Source of the DNA: Levilactobacillus tangyuanensis
GTDB taxonomy: Bacteria; Bacillota; Bacilli; Lactobacillales; Lactobacillaceae
Direction: 5' to 3'
NCBI RefSeq assembly: GCF_003946545.1
Contig: NZ_RHOA01000005.1
Coordinates: 1 to 64,000, forward strand
Length of the DNA stretch: 64,000 nt
The notes under the pieces were generated by a model that had not been told where the DNA came from, did no database searches, and worked only from the letters and a program-made list of their open reading frames with translations. The position numbers were made by a program, and so were the translations under genes. Positions within the stretch are counted from its first letter, which is position 1; each line of letters starts with the position of its first letter. Of this stretch, positions 16,752 to 26,670 are shown piece by piece.

Positions 16752-16780
16752 ATTATACGAACATCCGTTCGAGAATGCAA
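16752..16780 (-). promoter_or_regulatory. SOS promoter with perfect LexA (DinR) box in the spacer
   Basis: Read on the minus strand: TTGCAT -35 (16780-16775), 17-nt spacer, TATAAT -10 (16757-16752). The spacer begins with CGAACGGATGTTCG (16771-16758), which fits the Gram-positive LexA/DinR consensus CGAAC-N4-GTTCG exactly in both half sites. Binding there would block RNA polymerase directly. Confidence 0.85.
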
Positions 16781-16867
16781 GAACTTTTTGTTGCAGCCGC
16801 TAAATCCCTTTATTTCGGACTTTTTCTGGATTTTAAAGGGTAAACCAACCTATTTAGGCGGAAATAG

Positions 16868-16876
16868 TGGTAATAT
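16868..16876 (+). promoter_or_regulatory. Putative extended -10 promoter of gmk-rpoZ
   Basis: TGG plus TAATAT (16871-16876) without a clear -35. The leader of about 110 nt that follows contains a GC-rich hairpin GCCGGC/GCTGGC near 16901-16917. Low certainty. Confidence 0.35.
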
Positions 16877-16995
16877 AGTTATCTATAGATTGTCGATAAG
16901 GCCGGCTAACGGCTGGCACGAGACCTGCTTCATTTCGGTTACCAAGACGAATTGGGTCAGTAATTAAATTTTTTGGATGAAGGGATTTTTTCGAA

Positions 16996-17613
16996 ATGGC
17001 TAAACGTGGAATGCTCATCGTACTCTCGGGTCCTTCGGGAGTAGGTAAAGGAACGGTTCGTAAGGCGTTATTTGAGACCGGTGCAACCGACTTCTCTTAC
17101 TCCATCTCAATGACCACTCGTCAACCACGAGAAGGCGAAGTCAATGGGGTCGACTATTACTTTGTTTCCAAGGAAGAATTCGAGGAGAATATCCGTAACG
17201 GGGAGATGCTCGAGTATGCCAAGTATGTTGACAACTACTATGGCACCCCGTTAAAATATGTAAATGAGACCCTTGATCAAGGCAAAGATGTCTTCTTAGA
17301 AATCGAAGTCAACGGGGCCATGCAGGTTCGGGCCAATTGTCCGGACGCCGTCTTTGTCTTCTTGACACCACCCGATCTGATGGAACTTAAGCATCGATTA
17401 ATTGGGCGGGGGACGGATGCCATGGATGTCATCAACAAGCGTATTAAAAAGGCCGTTGGTGAGATTCGGATGATGCGCAACTATGATTATGCCGTGGTTA
17501 ACGATGAAGTTAGCCAGGCGGTTGCTCGGATTCAGATGATTATCCGCAGTGAACGGTTACGGGTAACCCGGGTCATGCCGGATTACGAACAAATGATTGG
17601 AGACGAAAACTAA
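16996..17613 (+). CDS. gmk: Guanylate kinase
   Basis: Converts GMP to GDP with ATP (205 residues). The P-loop [14 protein letters not shown] is at about residues 11-24. The GMP-binding segment includes [20 protein letters not shown] and GEMLEYAKY. The lid segment [17 protein letters not shown] follows. Overlaps rpoZ by one base (TAATG). Gene pair gmk-rpoZ precedes coaBC-priA as in other Firmicutes. Confidence 0.97.
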   Translation: MAKRGMLIVLSGPSGVGKGTVRKALFETGATDFSYSISMTTRQPREGEVNGVDYYFVSKEEFEENIRNGEMLEYAKYVDNYYGTPLKYVNETLDQGKDVFLEIEVNGAMQVRANCPDAVFVFLTPPDLMELKHRLIGRGTDAMDVINKRIKKAVGEIRMMRNYDYAVVNDEVSQAVARIQMIIRSERLRVTRVMPDYEQMIGDEN

Positions 17614-17828
17614 TGTTACTTTATCCCTCAGTTGATGATTTATTAGCACAAGTTGATTCACGTTACTCATTAATTATGCTGGCTAGCAAGCGGGCCCACG
17701 AGTTGGACGCCGGTGCCAAGCCATTATTAACCGACTACAAGTCGCCCAAGACCATTGGTCGTGCATTGGAAGAAATTGCTGCCGGTGCATTGATGATTGA
17801 TCCGGACGAAAAGGATCTGGACGCCTAA
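17613..17828 (+). CDS. rpoZ: RNA polymerase omega subunit
   Basis: Omega (71 residues) helps beta-prime fold and assemble. It has the characteristic [27 protein letters not shown] start and the [23 protein letters not shown] segment, then an acidic tail. The ATG overlaps the gmk stop codon by one base. A terminator follows at 17845. Confidence 0.95.
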   Translation: MLLYPSVDDLLAQVDSRYSLIMLASKRAHELDAGAKPLLTDYKSPKTIGRALEEIAAGALMIDPDEKDLDA

Positions 17829-17844
17829 CTTGGCGATTCAGGAA

Positions 17845-17879
17845 GGACCAGATTACCGTTGGGTGATCTGGCCTTTTTT
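17845..17879 (+). terminator. Terminator after rpoZ
   Basis: 13-position stem (17845-17857 with 17861-17873, one mismatch and one G-T pair), 3-nt loop, then six T. Confidence 0.85.
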
Positions 17880-17904
17880 ATCGTAAGTGACAAGGAGGGA
17901 CGAC

Positions 17905-19116
17905 ATGTTAACTGGAAAACACGTGACATTAACGGTCAGCGGCAGCGTTGCGACCTATAAGGCGGCAACCCTTGCCCGTGACTTGCAGCGAGCTGGTGCG
18001 GAGGTCCGGGTTGTTTTAACGACGGCAGCGGAGAAATTTGTGACGGCGGCAACGTTCGCGGCGTTGACCAAGGCCCCGGTTCTAACCGATGAGAGTTGGT
18101 GGCGAGCCTCTGGTGAAATTGACCACGTTGCCTTGGCCGACTGGACGGACCTGGCCATTGCCGCGCCGGCCTCCGCCAACCTCATGGCCGAATTGGCCAA
18201 TGGATTAGCCGGGGATGCTGCCAGTACCACTTGGCTGGCAACGGCCGCGGTTAAGGTGGTCGTTCCCGCCATGAACACGCATATGTGGACGACCCCAGCA
18301 ACGCAGCGTAATCGGCAACAACTGGAGGCGGATGGCGTCCACGTCTTGACGCCGGCTACCGGCTTGTTGGCCGAAGGCTACGCCGGTCAAGGCCGCTTCC
18401 TGGAACCGGCCGAAATTGTTCGCCAAATTGACGATCTGCACCTGTTTCAGGCGCCCATTTTAAAAGGCAAGCGGGTGGTCGTCACGGCCGGCGGCACACG
18501 GGAACGATTGGATCCGGTTCGCTTCTTGTCGAATGATTCCTCCGGCAAGATGGGTTACGCCGTGGCGGCCGCTGCAATAGCCGCGGGGGCCGAGGTGACC
18601 TTGATCACCGCCCCAACGCGGCTGGATCCACCGGTCGGGGCCAAAGTGGTGCCGATTGAAAGTACCACGGAGCTCCGCGATGCCGTGCTTGCGGCGTATC
18701 GGCAGGCCGATGCGCTGGTGATGGCGGCGGCGGTAGCCGACTTTCAACCATTACAAACGGCCGATCAGAAGATTAAAAAGACGCCCGGGGAAACCGAGTT
18801 CACCTTACGGCTGCAGCAAACGCCCGATATTCTACAGGAGGTGGCGGCGATTAAGCAGCCACATCAAGTGACGGTAGGTTTTGCCGCTGAGACGCAAGAT
18901 TTACTAGCTAACGGGCAGAAAAAGTTAGCAGCCAAGCACTTAGACCTGTTGGCCGCAAACGACGTCTCCCAGGCTGGCATCGGCTTTAATAGCGATGACA
19001 ACCAGGTAACCTTTATTCAACCGAATGGGGTGACCGATCAGACGCCAAAAACCAGTAAAACGCTGATTGCTCAGGCCTTAATTAAACGATTAGCAGAAAT
19101 TTTAACCAGTAAGTGA
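17905..19116 (+). CDS. coaBC: Bifunctional phosphopantothenoylcysteine decarboxylase/phosphopantothenate-cysteine ligase
   Basis: Two consecutive steps of coenzyme A synthesis in one 403-residue protein. The N-terminal CoaC flavoprotein domain (about 1-180) has VSGSVATYKA, the WTDLAIAAPASANLMAELANGLA active-site region and PAMNTHMW. The C-terminal CoaB domain has VTAGGTRERLDPVRFLSNDSSGKMG and the AAVADF and KIKK segments. ATG at 17905 has AGGAGGG just upstream; the GTG at 17887 precedes that site and is rejected. Confidence 0.95.
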   Translation: MLTGKHVTLTVSGSVATYKAATLARDLQRAGAEVRVVLTTAAEKFVTAATFAALTKAPVLTDESWWRASGEIDHVALADWTDLAIAAPASANLMAELANGLAGDAASTTWLATAAVKVVVPAMNTHMWTTPATQRNRQQLEADGVHVLTPATGLLAEGYAGQGRFLEPAEIVRQIDDLHLFQAPILKGKRVVVTAGGTRERLDPVRFLSNDSSGKMGYAVAAAAIAAGAEVTLITAPTRLDPPVGAKVVPIESTTELRDAVLAAYRQADALVMAAAVADFQPLQTADQKIKKTPGETEFTLRLQQTPDILQEVAAIKQPHQVTVGFAAETQDLLANGQKKLAAKHLDLLAANDVSQAGIGFNSDDNQVTFIQPNGVTDQTPKTSKTLIAQALIKRLAEILTSK

Positions 19117-19126
19117 GGTGACAACA

Positions 19127-21544
19127 GTGGCCCAGATTGGTCAAATTCTAGTAGACGTACCGACGATGCAAACCAATGATCCCTATTCCTATGCCATTCC
19201 AGCGGAGTGGGAACATCAACTCCAGGCGGGGATGCGGGTCATTGTGCCGTTTGGGCGGGGTCACCGGATGGTTGATGGGGTCGTCGTTGGGGTATCCGAC
19301 GTGACCAGCTTCGATGGGACACTTAAGCCCATTGAGGCGGTACTCGATCTCTCGCCAGTCCTTAATGAGGAATTACAACGACTGGCCGACTGGTTGGCCG
19401 ACGAAACGTTTGCCTTCCGCATTACCTGTATTCAAACGATGTTACCCAATTTATTAAAAACCAAGACCGAACGGGAGATTGCGCCGTTGGCCGCCATTAC
19501 GCCGGCCGAAAAGGCCCAGTATTTTCCAGACGGGGAACCACGGCCCTTTGATCCGGACAAACTGGACGATGGCACGGTGGCTAACCTATTGAAGCTGCAA
19601 CGCGCGGGCAAGGTGACGGTCCTGTATCACGTGAAGAACCAGGCCGCAGCGAAGACCACGGTTGGTGTGGCGCCGCTGTTGCCACCCGCTAAGTTGGCAG
19701 AGATTCAAGCGACCGTTGCTAAGCGGGCCCCAAAGCAGGCCGATCTCCTGGCCTACCTGCAACAAATGGTGCCCAAACAACCACAGCCGCAGGCGAAGGT
19801 TGTGAAGGCGGCCGGCATTTCTAGTGCCGTGATTAACACCGGGGCCGAGAAGGGCTGGCTGGAGAAGTCAACGCTGGAGGTCTATCGCGATCCGTTCCAT
19901 CAGCCGGTCAAGCCAACGCAGCCGTTAACGTTAAATCCCGACCAGGCTAAGGCCGTTACGGCCATTACCGCCGCGATTGATGGCGATGAAACGCAGAACT
20001 TTCTGGTTGAAGGGGTGACTGGCAGCGGGAAGACGGAAGTCTATCTGCAAAGTATTGCCGTGGCCTTACGACAAAAACGGACGGCATTAATGCTGGTGCC
20101 AGAGATTGCCTTGACGCCACAGATGGTCAATCGGGTGAAGGCCCGGTTCGGCGAACAGGTGGCCGTTTTGCATAGTGGTCTATCGAAGGGTGAACAATAC
20201 GACGAGTGGCGGCGCATCGATAGTGGTGCAGCCACGGTGGTGGTCGGCGCTCGTTCGGCGGTCTTTGCCCCCGTTAAGAATGTTGGCCTAATCATTATGG
20301 ATGAGGAACATGAGAGTAGCTACAAGCAAGACGAGACGCCGCGGTACCATGCACGTGACGTGGCCCTCTGGCGGGGGAAATATAATCACTGCCCCGTGGT
20401 CCTAGGGAGTGCCACACCGTCCCTAGAAAGTCGGGCGCGCGCCGCCAAGGGCCTATATACCCGCCTGGTGTTACCCAAGCGGGTCAACGACCGGCCGTTA
20501 CCCACGGTTCACATCGTGGACATGCGGGAAGAGATGAAGAGTATTGGCGACAGTGACTTCTCCACGCCTTTGGTATCGGCGATTCAAGAGCGACTGGATC
20601 GCCACGAACAGGTCGTGCTGATGCTGAACCGACGTGGCTACTCCTCCTTCGTGATGTGTCGCGACTGTGGTTTTGTCTTGAAATGTCCGAATTGCGATAT
20701 TTCATTGACGCTGCATATGGATAGCCATTCCATGAAATGCCATTATTGCGGGCATGAGGAGGCCATTCCCAAGATCTGCCCCAATTGTCATAGCCATAAG
20801 ATTCGGTACTATGGCACCGGGACGCAGAAGGTTGAAACGGCCCTGCAAGCGCAATTTCCAACGGCGCGGATTCTCCGAATGGATGTCGATTCTACCCGGC
20901 GGAAGGGGTCCCATGAGCGGATTTTAAAACAGTTCGGGAATCATGAGGCCGATATTCTATTGGGGACCCAAATGATTGCCAAGGGCCTCGATTATCCTAA
21001 TGTAACGTTGGTTGGGGTGTTGAATGCCGACACGGCCCTAGGCTTGCCGGATTTCCGGGCGAGTGAACGGACCTTCCAACTGTTGACGCAAGTGAGTGGT
21101 CGGGCCGGTCGATCGACCAAGCCTGGTGAGGTCTTCATCCAGACTTTTAATCCCGATCACTACGCGATTCAGTTGGCTCAGAGCCAAGACTACGAGCGAT
21201 TCTTCGTGACGGAAATGGCGATGCGGCATCAGGGAAGTTATCCACCGTATTACTTTGCCGTTCAGGTGACGGCCAGCCACGAGGATGAGGCGGTTGCCGC
21301 CAAGGCGATGTATCAGATAGTCGATGCCTTGAAGCTGGACCTGAGTGACCAAGCCATTGTGCTGGGTCCCACGCCAAAGGCAATTGCACGGGTTAAGCGG
21401 AAGTATTATTATCAAGTTGTGATTAAATATAAGAATGAACCAGATCTAAAGGCTGGCCTGGAGCAAATTCGGCAGGCAGCCCAGATCCCGGCCCGTCACG
21501 GCTTGGCTGTGACGATCGATCCGGAACCCATGAACTTTATGTAG
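19127..21544 (+). CDS. priA: Primosomal protein N' (replication restart helicase)
   Basis: PriA (805 residues) recognises stalled forks and reloads DnaB-type helicase. The N-terminal 3'-DNA-binding domain starts VDVPTMQTNDPYSYAIP. Helicase motifs are GVTGSGKTEVYL (Walker A) and IIMDEEHESSYKQ (DEEH). The zinc-binding insertion has four CxxC pairs between about residues 510 and 555 (CRDCGF, CPNCD, CHYCG, CPNCH). GTG at 19127 is preceded by GAGG at 8 nt; the GTG at 19118 overlaps that site. In B. subtilis def lies between priA and fmt; it is absent here. Confidence 0.95.
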   Translation: MAQIGQILVDVPTMQTNDPYSYAIPAEWEHQLQAGMRVIVPFGRGHRMVDGVVVGVSDVTSFDGTLKPIEAVLDLSPVLNEELQRLADWLADETFAFRITCIQTMLPNLLKTKTEREIAPLAAITPAEKAQYFPDGEPRPFDPDKLDDGTVANLLKLQRAGKVTVLYHVKNQAAAKTTVGVAPLLPPAKLAEIQATVAKRAPKQADLLAYLQQMVPKQPQPQAKVVKAAGISSAVINTGAEKGWLEKSTLEVYRDPFHQPVKPTQPLTLNPDQAKAVTAITAAIDGDETQNFLVEGVTGSGKTEVYLQSIAVALRQKRTALMLVPEIALTPQMVNRVKARFGEQVAVLHSGLSKGEQYDEWRRIDSGAATVVVGARSAVFAPVKNVGLIIMDEEHESSYKQDETPRYHARDVALWRGKYNHCPVVLGSATPSLESRARAAKGLYTRLVLPKRVNDRPLPTVHIVDMREEMKSIGDSDFSTPLVSAIQERLDRHEQVVLMLNRRGYSSFVMCRDCGFVLKCPNCDISLTLHMDSHSMKCHYCGHEEAIPKICPNCHSHKIRYYGTGTQKVETALQAQFPTARILRMDVDSTRRKGSHERILKQFGNHEADILLGTQMIAKGLDYPNVTLVGVLNADTALGLPDFRASERTFQLLTQVSGRAGRSTKPGEVFIQTFNPDHYAIQLAQSQDYERFFVTEMAMRHQGSYPPYYFAVQVTASHEDEAVAAKAMYQIVDALKLDLSDQAIVLGPTPKAIARVKRKYYYQVVIKYKNEPDLKAGLEQIRQAAQIPARHGLAVTIDPEPMNFM

Positions 21545-21569
21545 ATAAAAAAAGAAAGTATGGTGTGAC

Positions 21570-22514
21570 ATGACATCTGTTATTTTTATGGGAACGCCCA
21601 AGTTTTCGGCGCCCATTCTAACGAGTTTGATTGAGCATGGCTACGATGTTTTAGCCGTCGTAACCCAACCGGACCGTCGCGTCGGACGGAAACACATTCT
21701 GACGCCATCGCCCGTGAAGCAAGTCGCTGTCGAACATGACATCGAGGTGCTTCAGCCAGAGAAGATTTCCGGCAGCCCCGAGATGGCCCGGGCCATCGAA
21801 TTAGCTCCAGACCTGATCGTGACCGCAGCCTTCGGGCAATTCTTACCAACTAAGCTGCTCAATGCGGCCAAGGTTGCGGCGGTTAACGTTCACGCCTCAC
21901 TTCTACCTAAGTATCGGGGTGGCGCGCCCGTTCACTATGCCATCATGAACGGGGATGCTGAAACCGGCGTTTCAATTATGTTCATGGAAAAGAAAATGGA
22001 TGCGGGGGCCGTCTTGGCCCAAGAAGCCATTCCCATTACCGATCAGGATGACGTGGGTAGCATGTTCGACAAGCTTAGCGACCTCGGCCGTGAGTTACTG
22101 TTGGCCACCTTGCCTAAATTGTTGGCCGGCTCGATCACGCCAATTCCACAGGATGAGGACCAGGTGACCTTTGCACCAACGATCAAACCAGATGAAGAAC
22201 GGGTCGACATCAATTTGAGTGCCCGGCTCTTCGACTGCAAGGTTCGTGCGTTACGGCCATTACCTGCCGCACATATCTACTTGAATGGGGTCCGGACCAA
22301 GTTGTGGCACGTGACGGTCATGCCCGAACAGACGGATCTCAAGCCGGGACAAGTGGTCAGTCGGGACAAGCATCACTTGGCGATTGCGACCGGGGAAAAC
22401 GGTGTGATCGGCCTGGATGAATTACAACCGGCTGGTAAGCCCAAGCTCAGCATCACAGACTTTCTAAATGGAACCACGGACGAATTGGCCGTGGGCGAAC
22501 AGGTGGCAGAATAA
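21570..22514 (+). CDS. fmt: Methionyl-tRNA formyltransferase
   Basis: Formylates initiator Met-tRNA using 10-formyl-tetrahydrofolate, which FolD (7441) helps supply. 314 residues. The N-terminal Rossmann domain begins VIFMGTPKFSAPIL and has the catalytic signature NVHASLLPKYRGGAPVHYAI with the conserved Asn-His; the C-terminal OB-like domain covers about 205-314. The ribosome binding site is weak (AAAGAAAG). It is followed directly, with no gap, by rsmB. Confidence 0.96.
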   Translation: MTSVIFMGTPKFSAPILTSLIEHGYDVLAVVTQPDRRVGRKHILTPSPVKQVAVEHDIEVLQPEKISGSPEMARAIELAPDLIVTAAFGQFLPTKLLNAAKVAAVNVHASLLPKYRGGAPVHYAIMNGDAETGVSIMFMEKKMDAGAVLAQEAIPITDQDDVGSMFDKLSDLGRELLLATLPKLLAGSITPIPQDEDQVTFAPTIKPDEERVDINLSARLFDCKVRALRPLPAAHIYLNGVRTKLWHVTVMPEQTDLKPGQVVSRDKHHLAIATGENGVIGLDELQPAGKPKLSITDFLNGTTDELAVGEQVAE

Positions 22515-23858
22515 ATGACAAAGAATAATACACCACGGGCACTGGCCGTCGAAGCACTGACGCGCGTTGCTAACGGGGCATACTCAAACTTACAACTGGA
22601 ACAAACGCTGGAAAAGAACGCCCTCAGTGACGTTGACCGGCGGTTTGTGACGAACCTGGTTTACGGGACGATCCAACATCGATTGACCTTGGAATACTAT
22701 TTGGAAGGGTTTATCAAACCTAACCAGAAGGTCTTACCTTGGGTAAAGATGACGCTGTTGGTTGCCCTGTACCAAGAGATCTACCTGGATCGGGTGCCTA
22801 AGCGGGCCATCTTCAATGAGGCCATTCAATTGGCCAAGGATCGGGGCCACGAAGGCATTCGGCGCTTCGTCACCGGGGTCTTACACGCTATCGATCGGCA
22901 AGGCTTACCGGATATTGCGGCTATTAAAGATCCAACGAAACGATTAAGCCTCGAATACTCTGTTCCTGAATGGCTGATTACGGCCCTGCAGGAGCAGGTT
23001 GGTGAAGACAAGACCGTGAAGATCTTGGAAACGATCAACCAACCGGCCGCCCAATCCGTTCGGGTCAACGTGGCGGTTACCACTGTGGAAGCCGTTCAAC
23101 AAGCCTTGACGGCCGAAGGCTATGGCGTGACGCCAAGTGAAGTGGCTGGCGAAGCCTTCCGTTTGGACGATGCCGCAGCCAACCAAAGCAAAGCCTTTGC
23201 GGATGGTCGACTGACCATTCAAGATGAGAGTGCGATGCTTCCAGTTGAAGCCTTACAGATTCGACCTGGCGACCAGGTCCTTGACGCCTGTGCGGCGCCT
23301 GGTGGGAAGACGACGCAAATTGCCGCCCACCTTGATGCGCACTCTGGTGGGAAGGTTACCGCGCTTGATTTGCATCCCAAAAAAGTTGCTTTGATCGAAA
23401 CGAATGCCGAACGGCTTCATGTGGCAGACCGCGTGGATGCGGTGGCCCTGGATGCGCGTGACATTAATGACGCGTACCCAAAGAAGATGTTCGACCGGAT
23501 CTTGGTCGATGCCCCTTGTTCCGGACTGGGCCTGATCCGGCGGAAGCCAGAGATTCGTTACGAAAAGACACCAGCAGATATTCAACAACTTCAGAAGGTG
23601 CAACTCGGTATCTTGGATGCCGTCAGTGCCAAGTTGAAGCCAGCTGGGATCATGGTTTATAGTACGTGTACCATTTTAGATACTGAAAATAATGACGTTG
23701 TGAAGCAGTTCTTGGCCGGTCATCCCGACTTCGAGAGTGTGCGGGTCGCAACGACTAAAGCTATCAAGGAAGACCGCACCACGGATACCCTGAGCCTGTA
23801 TCCCGATGATTTTGATTCGGATGGGTTCTTTGTCAGTGCGTTCCGTCGTAAAAAGTAG
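22515..23858 (+). CDS. rsmB: 16S rRNA (cytosine-967-C5)-methyltransferase
   Basis: Rsm/NOP2-family m5C methyltransferase (447 residues). The N-terminal NusB-like RNA-binding domain (about 1-140) is followed by the SAM domain with LDACAAPGGKTTQIA (motif I), VDAPCSGLGLIRRKPEIRY (motif IV) and YSTCTI (motif VI); the two cysteines are the catalytic pair. The ATG immediately follows the fmt stop codon. B. subtilis order fmt-rsmB-prpC-prkC is kept. Confidence 0.96.
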   Translation: MTKNNTPRALAVEALTRVANGAYSNLQLEQTLEKNALSDVDRRFVTNLVYGTIQHRLTLEYYLEGFIKPNQKVLPWVKMTLLVALYQEIYLDRVPKRAIFNEAIQLAKDRGHEGIRRFVTGVLHAIDRQGLPDIAAIKDPTKRLSLEYSVPEWLITALQEQVGEDKTVKILETINQPAAQSVRVNVAVTTVEAVQQALTAEGYGVTPSEVAGEAFRLDDAAANQSKAFADGRLTIQDESAMLPVEALQIRPGDQVLDACAAPGGKTTQIAAHLDAHSGGKVTALDLHPKKVALIETNAERLHVADRVDAVALDARDINDAYPKKMFDRILVDAPCSGLGLIRRKPEIRYEKTPADIQQLQKVQLGILDAVSAKLKPAGIMVYSTCTILDTENNDVVKQFLAGHPDFESVRVATTKAIKEDRTTDTLSLYPDDFDSDGFFVSAFRRKK

Positions 23859-23870
23859 GAGTGAGTGACC

Positions 23871-24620
23871 ATGGAAGTGGCATACCAAACGTCGATTGGC
23901 AAGCAACGCGAAGATAATGAAGATTATGTAGACGTCTTTACCAACCAGGCGGGCCAACATTTAGCCATCATTGCGGATGGCATTGGGGGTCACCAGGGTG
24001 GTGACGTCGCCAGTGCGATGGCCGTGTCACATCTAGGCCATGAGTTTGAACAGACTGAGATTACCTCACCGGAGACAGCCGGGCAGTGGATTACCACGCA
24101 GATCACGGCAGAGAATCAGTCGATTATCGATAAGTCTAACCAGTTTGCCGACCTGAATGGCATGGGCACCACCTTGGTGGCCGCCGTGTATTTCACGGAT
24201 GAAGTGGTCATTGCTAACATTGGGGACTCACGGGCCTACCTGTTACGCGACGAACAGCTTCGGCAGTTGACCGAGGACCATTCCTTAGTGAATGAACTGG
24301 TCAAACGGGGCGAGATTAGTCGGCAGGCGGCACGGCATCATCCCCAAAAGAACGTGATTATTCGTTCCCTGGGAATTTCCAACGATGCCAAGTTTGATTT
24401 GAATACCTATCCCTTGATACCCGGCGACCAATTATTGCTGTGTACCGATGGGTTAACCAATATGGTGGACGATGATCAGATTCAGTCGGTCTTGCTCAGT
24501 GATCAACGGGCCGAGGATAAATGCAAACAGCTCATTGACTTGGCCAATGCCGCTGGTGGACTGGACAATATTACCGTTCTTCTGATCACGAATCCTCCTC
24601 GGGAGGTGATGGGACAATGA
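23871..24620 (+). CDS. prpC: PP2C-family serine/threonine protein phosphatase (Stp/PrpC)
   Basis: Cytoplasmic metal-dependent phosphatase of 249 residues that reverses PrkC phosphorylation. PP2C motifs are present: GKQREDNEDY, IADGIGGHQGGDVAS with the metal-binding Asp-Gly, IGDSRAYLL, and CTDGLTNMVDDD near residue 190. ATG at 23871 is preceded by GGAG at 9 nt; the GTG two codons earlier lacks spacing. It overlaps prkC by 4 bp (ATGA), matching their paired function. Confidence 0.96.
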   Translation: MEVAYQTSIGKQREDNEDYVDVFTNQAGQHLAIIADGIGGHQGGDVASAMAVSHLGHEFEQTEITSPETAGQWITTQITAENQSIIDKSNQFADLNGMGTTLVAAVYFTDEVVIANIGDSRAYLLRDEQLRQLTEDHSLVNELVKRGEISRQAARHHPQKNVIIRSLGISNDAKFDLNTYPLIPGDQLLLCTDGLTNMVDDDQIQSVLLSDQRAEDKCKQLIDLANAAGGLDNITVLLITNPPREVMGQ

Positions 24621-26611
24621 AAGCGGGTTATACACTGAACGGGCGCTACCGAATCGTTCGGGCGCTTGGTGAAGGTGGCATGGCCAACGTGTACTTGGCC
24701 CATGATCTCATTCTCGACCGGGATGTCTCGGTCAAGCTGTTACGGCTGGACTTACGAGACGATCCGAATACAATTCGCCGGTTCCAGCGAGAAGCATTAG
24801 CTGCCACGGAATTGGTTCACGATAACATTGTTCAAGTTTATGATGTTGGTGAGGAAAACGGGATGCAGTACCTGGTGATGGAATACGTCGAAGGGACCGA
24901 CCTGAAGGCCTATATCAAGCATCACTTTCCCATTCCTTATCAAGAAGTCATCAAGATTATGGAACAGATTCTCAGCGCCGTTTCGATGGCGCACAAGCAC
25001 AACATTATTCACCGGGATTTGAAGCCGCAAAATATCTTGATCGACGAGCATCAGGTCGCCAAGATTACCGACTTCGGGATTGCCGTTGCCCTGTCGGAAC
25101 ACAGTCTAACGCAGACCAACACGGTGTTGGGCTCCGTGCATTATCTGTCGCCCGAACAGGCACGTGGTGGCATGGCCACCAAGCAGTCCGACATTTATTC
25201 GTTAGGGATTATCCTCTACGAGATGTTGACGGGCACGGTGCCATTCCAGGGCGAAACGGCGGTTTCCATTGCCCTGAAGCACTTCCAGTCGGAGATTCCA
25301 TCCGTTAGAGACATCGACCCACGGATTCCCCAGGCCTTGGAAAATGTTGTCCTAAGGGCGACTTCCAAGCAACCACGGGACCGTTATGCGGATGTTGCTA
25401 GCATGGCCGAGGACCTGAAAACCTCACTGTCACCAACCCGGGCGGGTGAAGTACGCTTCACGCCTAGCGAGGATGACAACGGTGAGACTAAGGTCTTGCC
25501 GGCCAGTGCGATCGCGGCAATTTCTGAAATCGACCATCCGGAGGAAACGGCGCAGGCCGATGTTAAGTCGGCGGCCAAGCCCGAGAAGGACAAGAAGAAG
25601 GGGCGCAAGTTCCATCGACACCCCCGTCGGCGGAAGTTCATCATTGCCGGTTCGGTGATTCTCTTGGTCCTCTTAGGAATTCTGCTCGGCGTGGGCCTCT
25701 TTCAACCACGCATGACCACCGTTCCCAAGGTCACCGGGAGGACGGAAACGGCCGCCCGTAGCGAATTGGTTGCGGCCAACTTGAAGGTTGGTGAGATTCA
25801 TAAGGTCTCCAGTAGCACGGTCAAGGTTCATCGGGTGGTTCGCACGGAACCGCGTTCAGGAACGCAATTACGGCGGAAGAGCATGGTCGATCTGTGGATT
25901 AGCACGGGGCCTAAGCGGTTCCGAATGGCCGATTATCAGGGTGAATCCTATGCCAGTACTGCGGCTAAATTAGAGGCGTTGGGCTTCACGGTTCACCGGG
26001 AGTCGGTTCATTCGACGAGTGTGCCGGCGGGCAAAATTATTCAGCAGAGTGTTACCGCGGGCAAGAACGTTGTGCCGGCGAATACCGAGGTGACCTTTAC
26101 GGTCTCAACGGGATCAAAGACGGTGACGTTGGCGGATTTGACCGACAAGACCAAAGCCCAGGCCCAAAGTTATGCCACCGACCATAACCTGAACCTAGCG
26201 TTCAAGTACGCTTACTCCTCGGACGTGGCGAAGGGCCATGTCATTCGGCAGTCACCGGGTGAGGGGGCCGTTGTGCATGAAGGGGACAATGTGACCTTGA
26301 CGCTGTCTCGCGGCCCTGAGAGCGATAGTAGCTCCTCGGTTGATGAGTTTAGCGTTGACGTTAAGATTCCTTACGATAGCGGTTCAACGGACGATGATGA
26401 TAGTAGTAATAATGGGTCCAGCGAGAATCTTATTCAGATTTATCTTCGGGACCAGGACCACTCATTAAGTTCGGTTTATAAACAGATGACCATTACCGAC
26501 GATACCCAAGTGACGCTGCCGTTTACGGTGGCAAGTGGGAAGGATGGGGCTTACAAGGTCGTTCGCGACGGCCATGTAATTGCCTCTGACAACCACGTCA
26601 CGAAAAATTAG
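24617..26611 (+). CDS. prkC: PASTA-domain Ser/Thr protein kinase PrkC/StkP
   Basis: Membrane kinase (664 residues) that senses muropeptides/lipid II and tunes cell-wall growth. The kinase domain is at about 10-275, with Lys40, HRDLKPQN (catalytic Asp134) and DFG (152-154). A basic linker precedes one membrane helix at about 340-362. Three PASTA repeats (about 365-430, 435-500, 505-570) follow outside the cell. The last 90 residues are an Asp/Ser-rich linker and a small extra domain not typical of every homologue. It is coupled to prpC by a 4-bp overlap. Confidence 0.96.
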   Translation: MKAGYTLNGRYRIVRALGEGGMANVYLAHDLILDRDVSVKLLRLDLRDDPNTIRRFQREALAATELVHDNIVQVYDVGEENGMQYLVMEYVEGTDLKAYIKHHFPIPYQEVIKIMEQILSAVSMAHKHNIIHRDLKPQNILIDEHQVAKITDFGIAVALSEHSLTQTNTVLGSVHYLSPEQARGGMATKQSDIYSLGIILYEMLTGTVPFQGETAVSIALKHFQSEIPSVRDIDPRIPQALENVVLRATSKQPRDRYADVASMAEDLKTSLSPTRAGEVRFTPSEDDNGETKVLPASAIAAISEIDHPEETAQADVKSAAKPEKDKKKGRKFHRHPRRRKFIIAGSVILLVLLGILLGVGLFQPRMTTVPKVTGRTETAARSELVAANLKVGEIHKVSSSTVKVHRVVRTEPRSGTQLRRKSMVDLWISTGPKRFRMADYQGESYASTAAKLEALGFTVHRESVHSTSVPAGKIIQQSVTAGKNVVPANTEVTFTVSTGSKTVTLADLTDKTKAQAQSYATDHNLNLAFKYAYSSDVAKGHVIRQSPGEGAVVHEGDNVTLTLSRGPESDSSSSVDEFSVDVKIPYDSGSTDDDDSSNNGSSENLIQIYLRDQDHSLSSVYKQMTITDDTQVTLPFTVASGKDGAYKVVRDGHVIASDNHVTKN

Positions 26612-26632
26612 GGAAAAGGCCTGCAATTGGTG

Positions 26633-26670
26633 CTCAGTTCTTTTATAATATAAGAGAACTGAGTTTTTTT
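26633..26670 (+). terminator. Terminator after prkC
   Basis: Perfect 9-bp stem CTCAGTTCT/AGAACTGAG, 13-nt loop and seven T. The stem and loop also contain TATAAT (26642-26647 region) with CTGCAA 17 nt upstream, so a promoter for rsgA may be interleaved. Confidence 0.85.
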
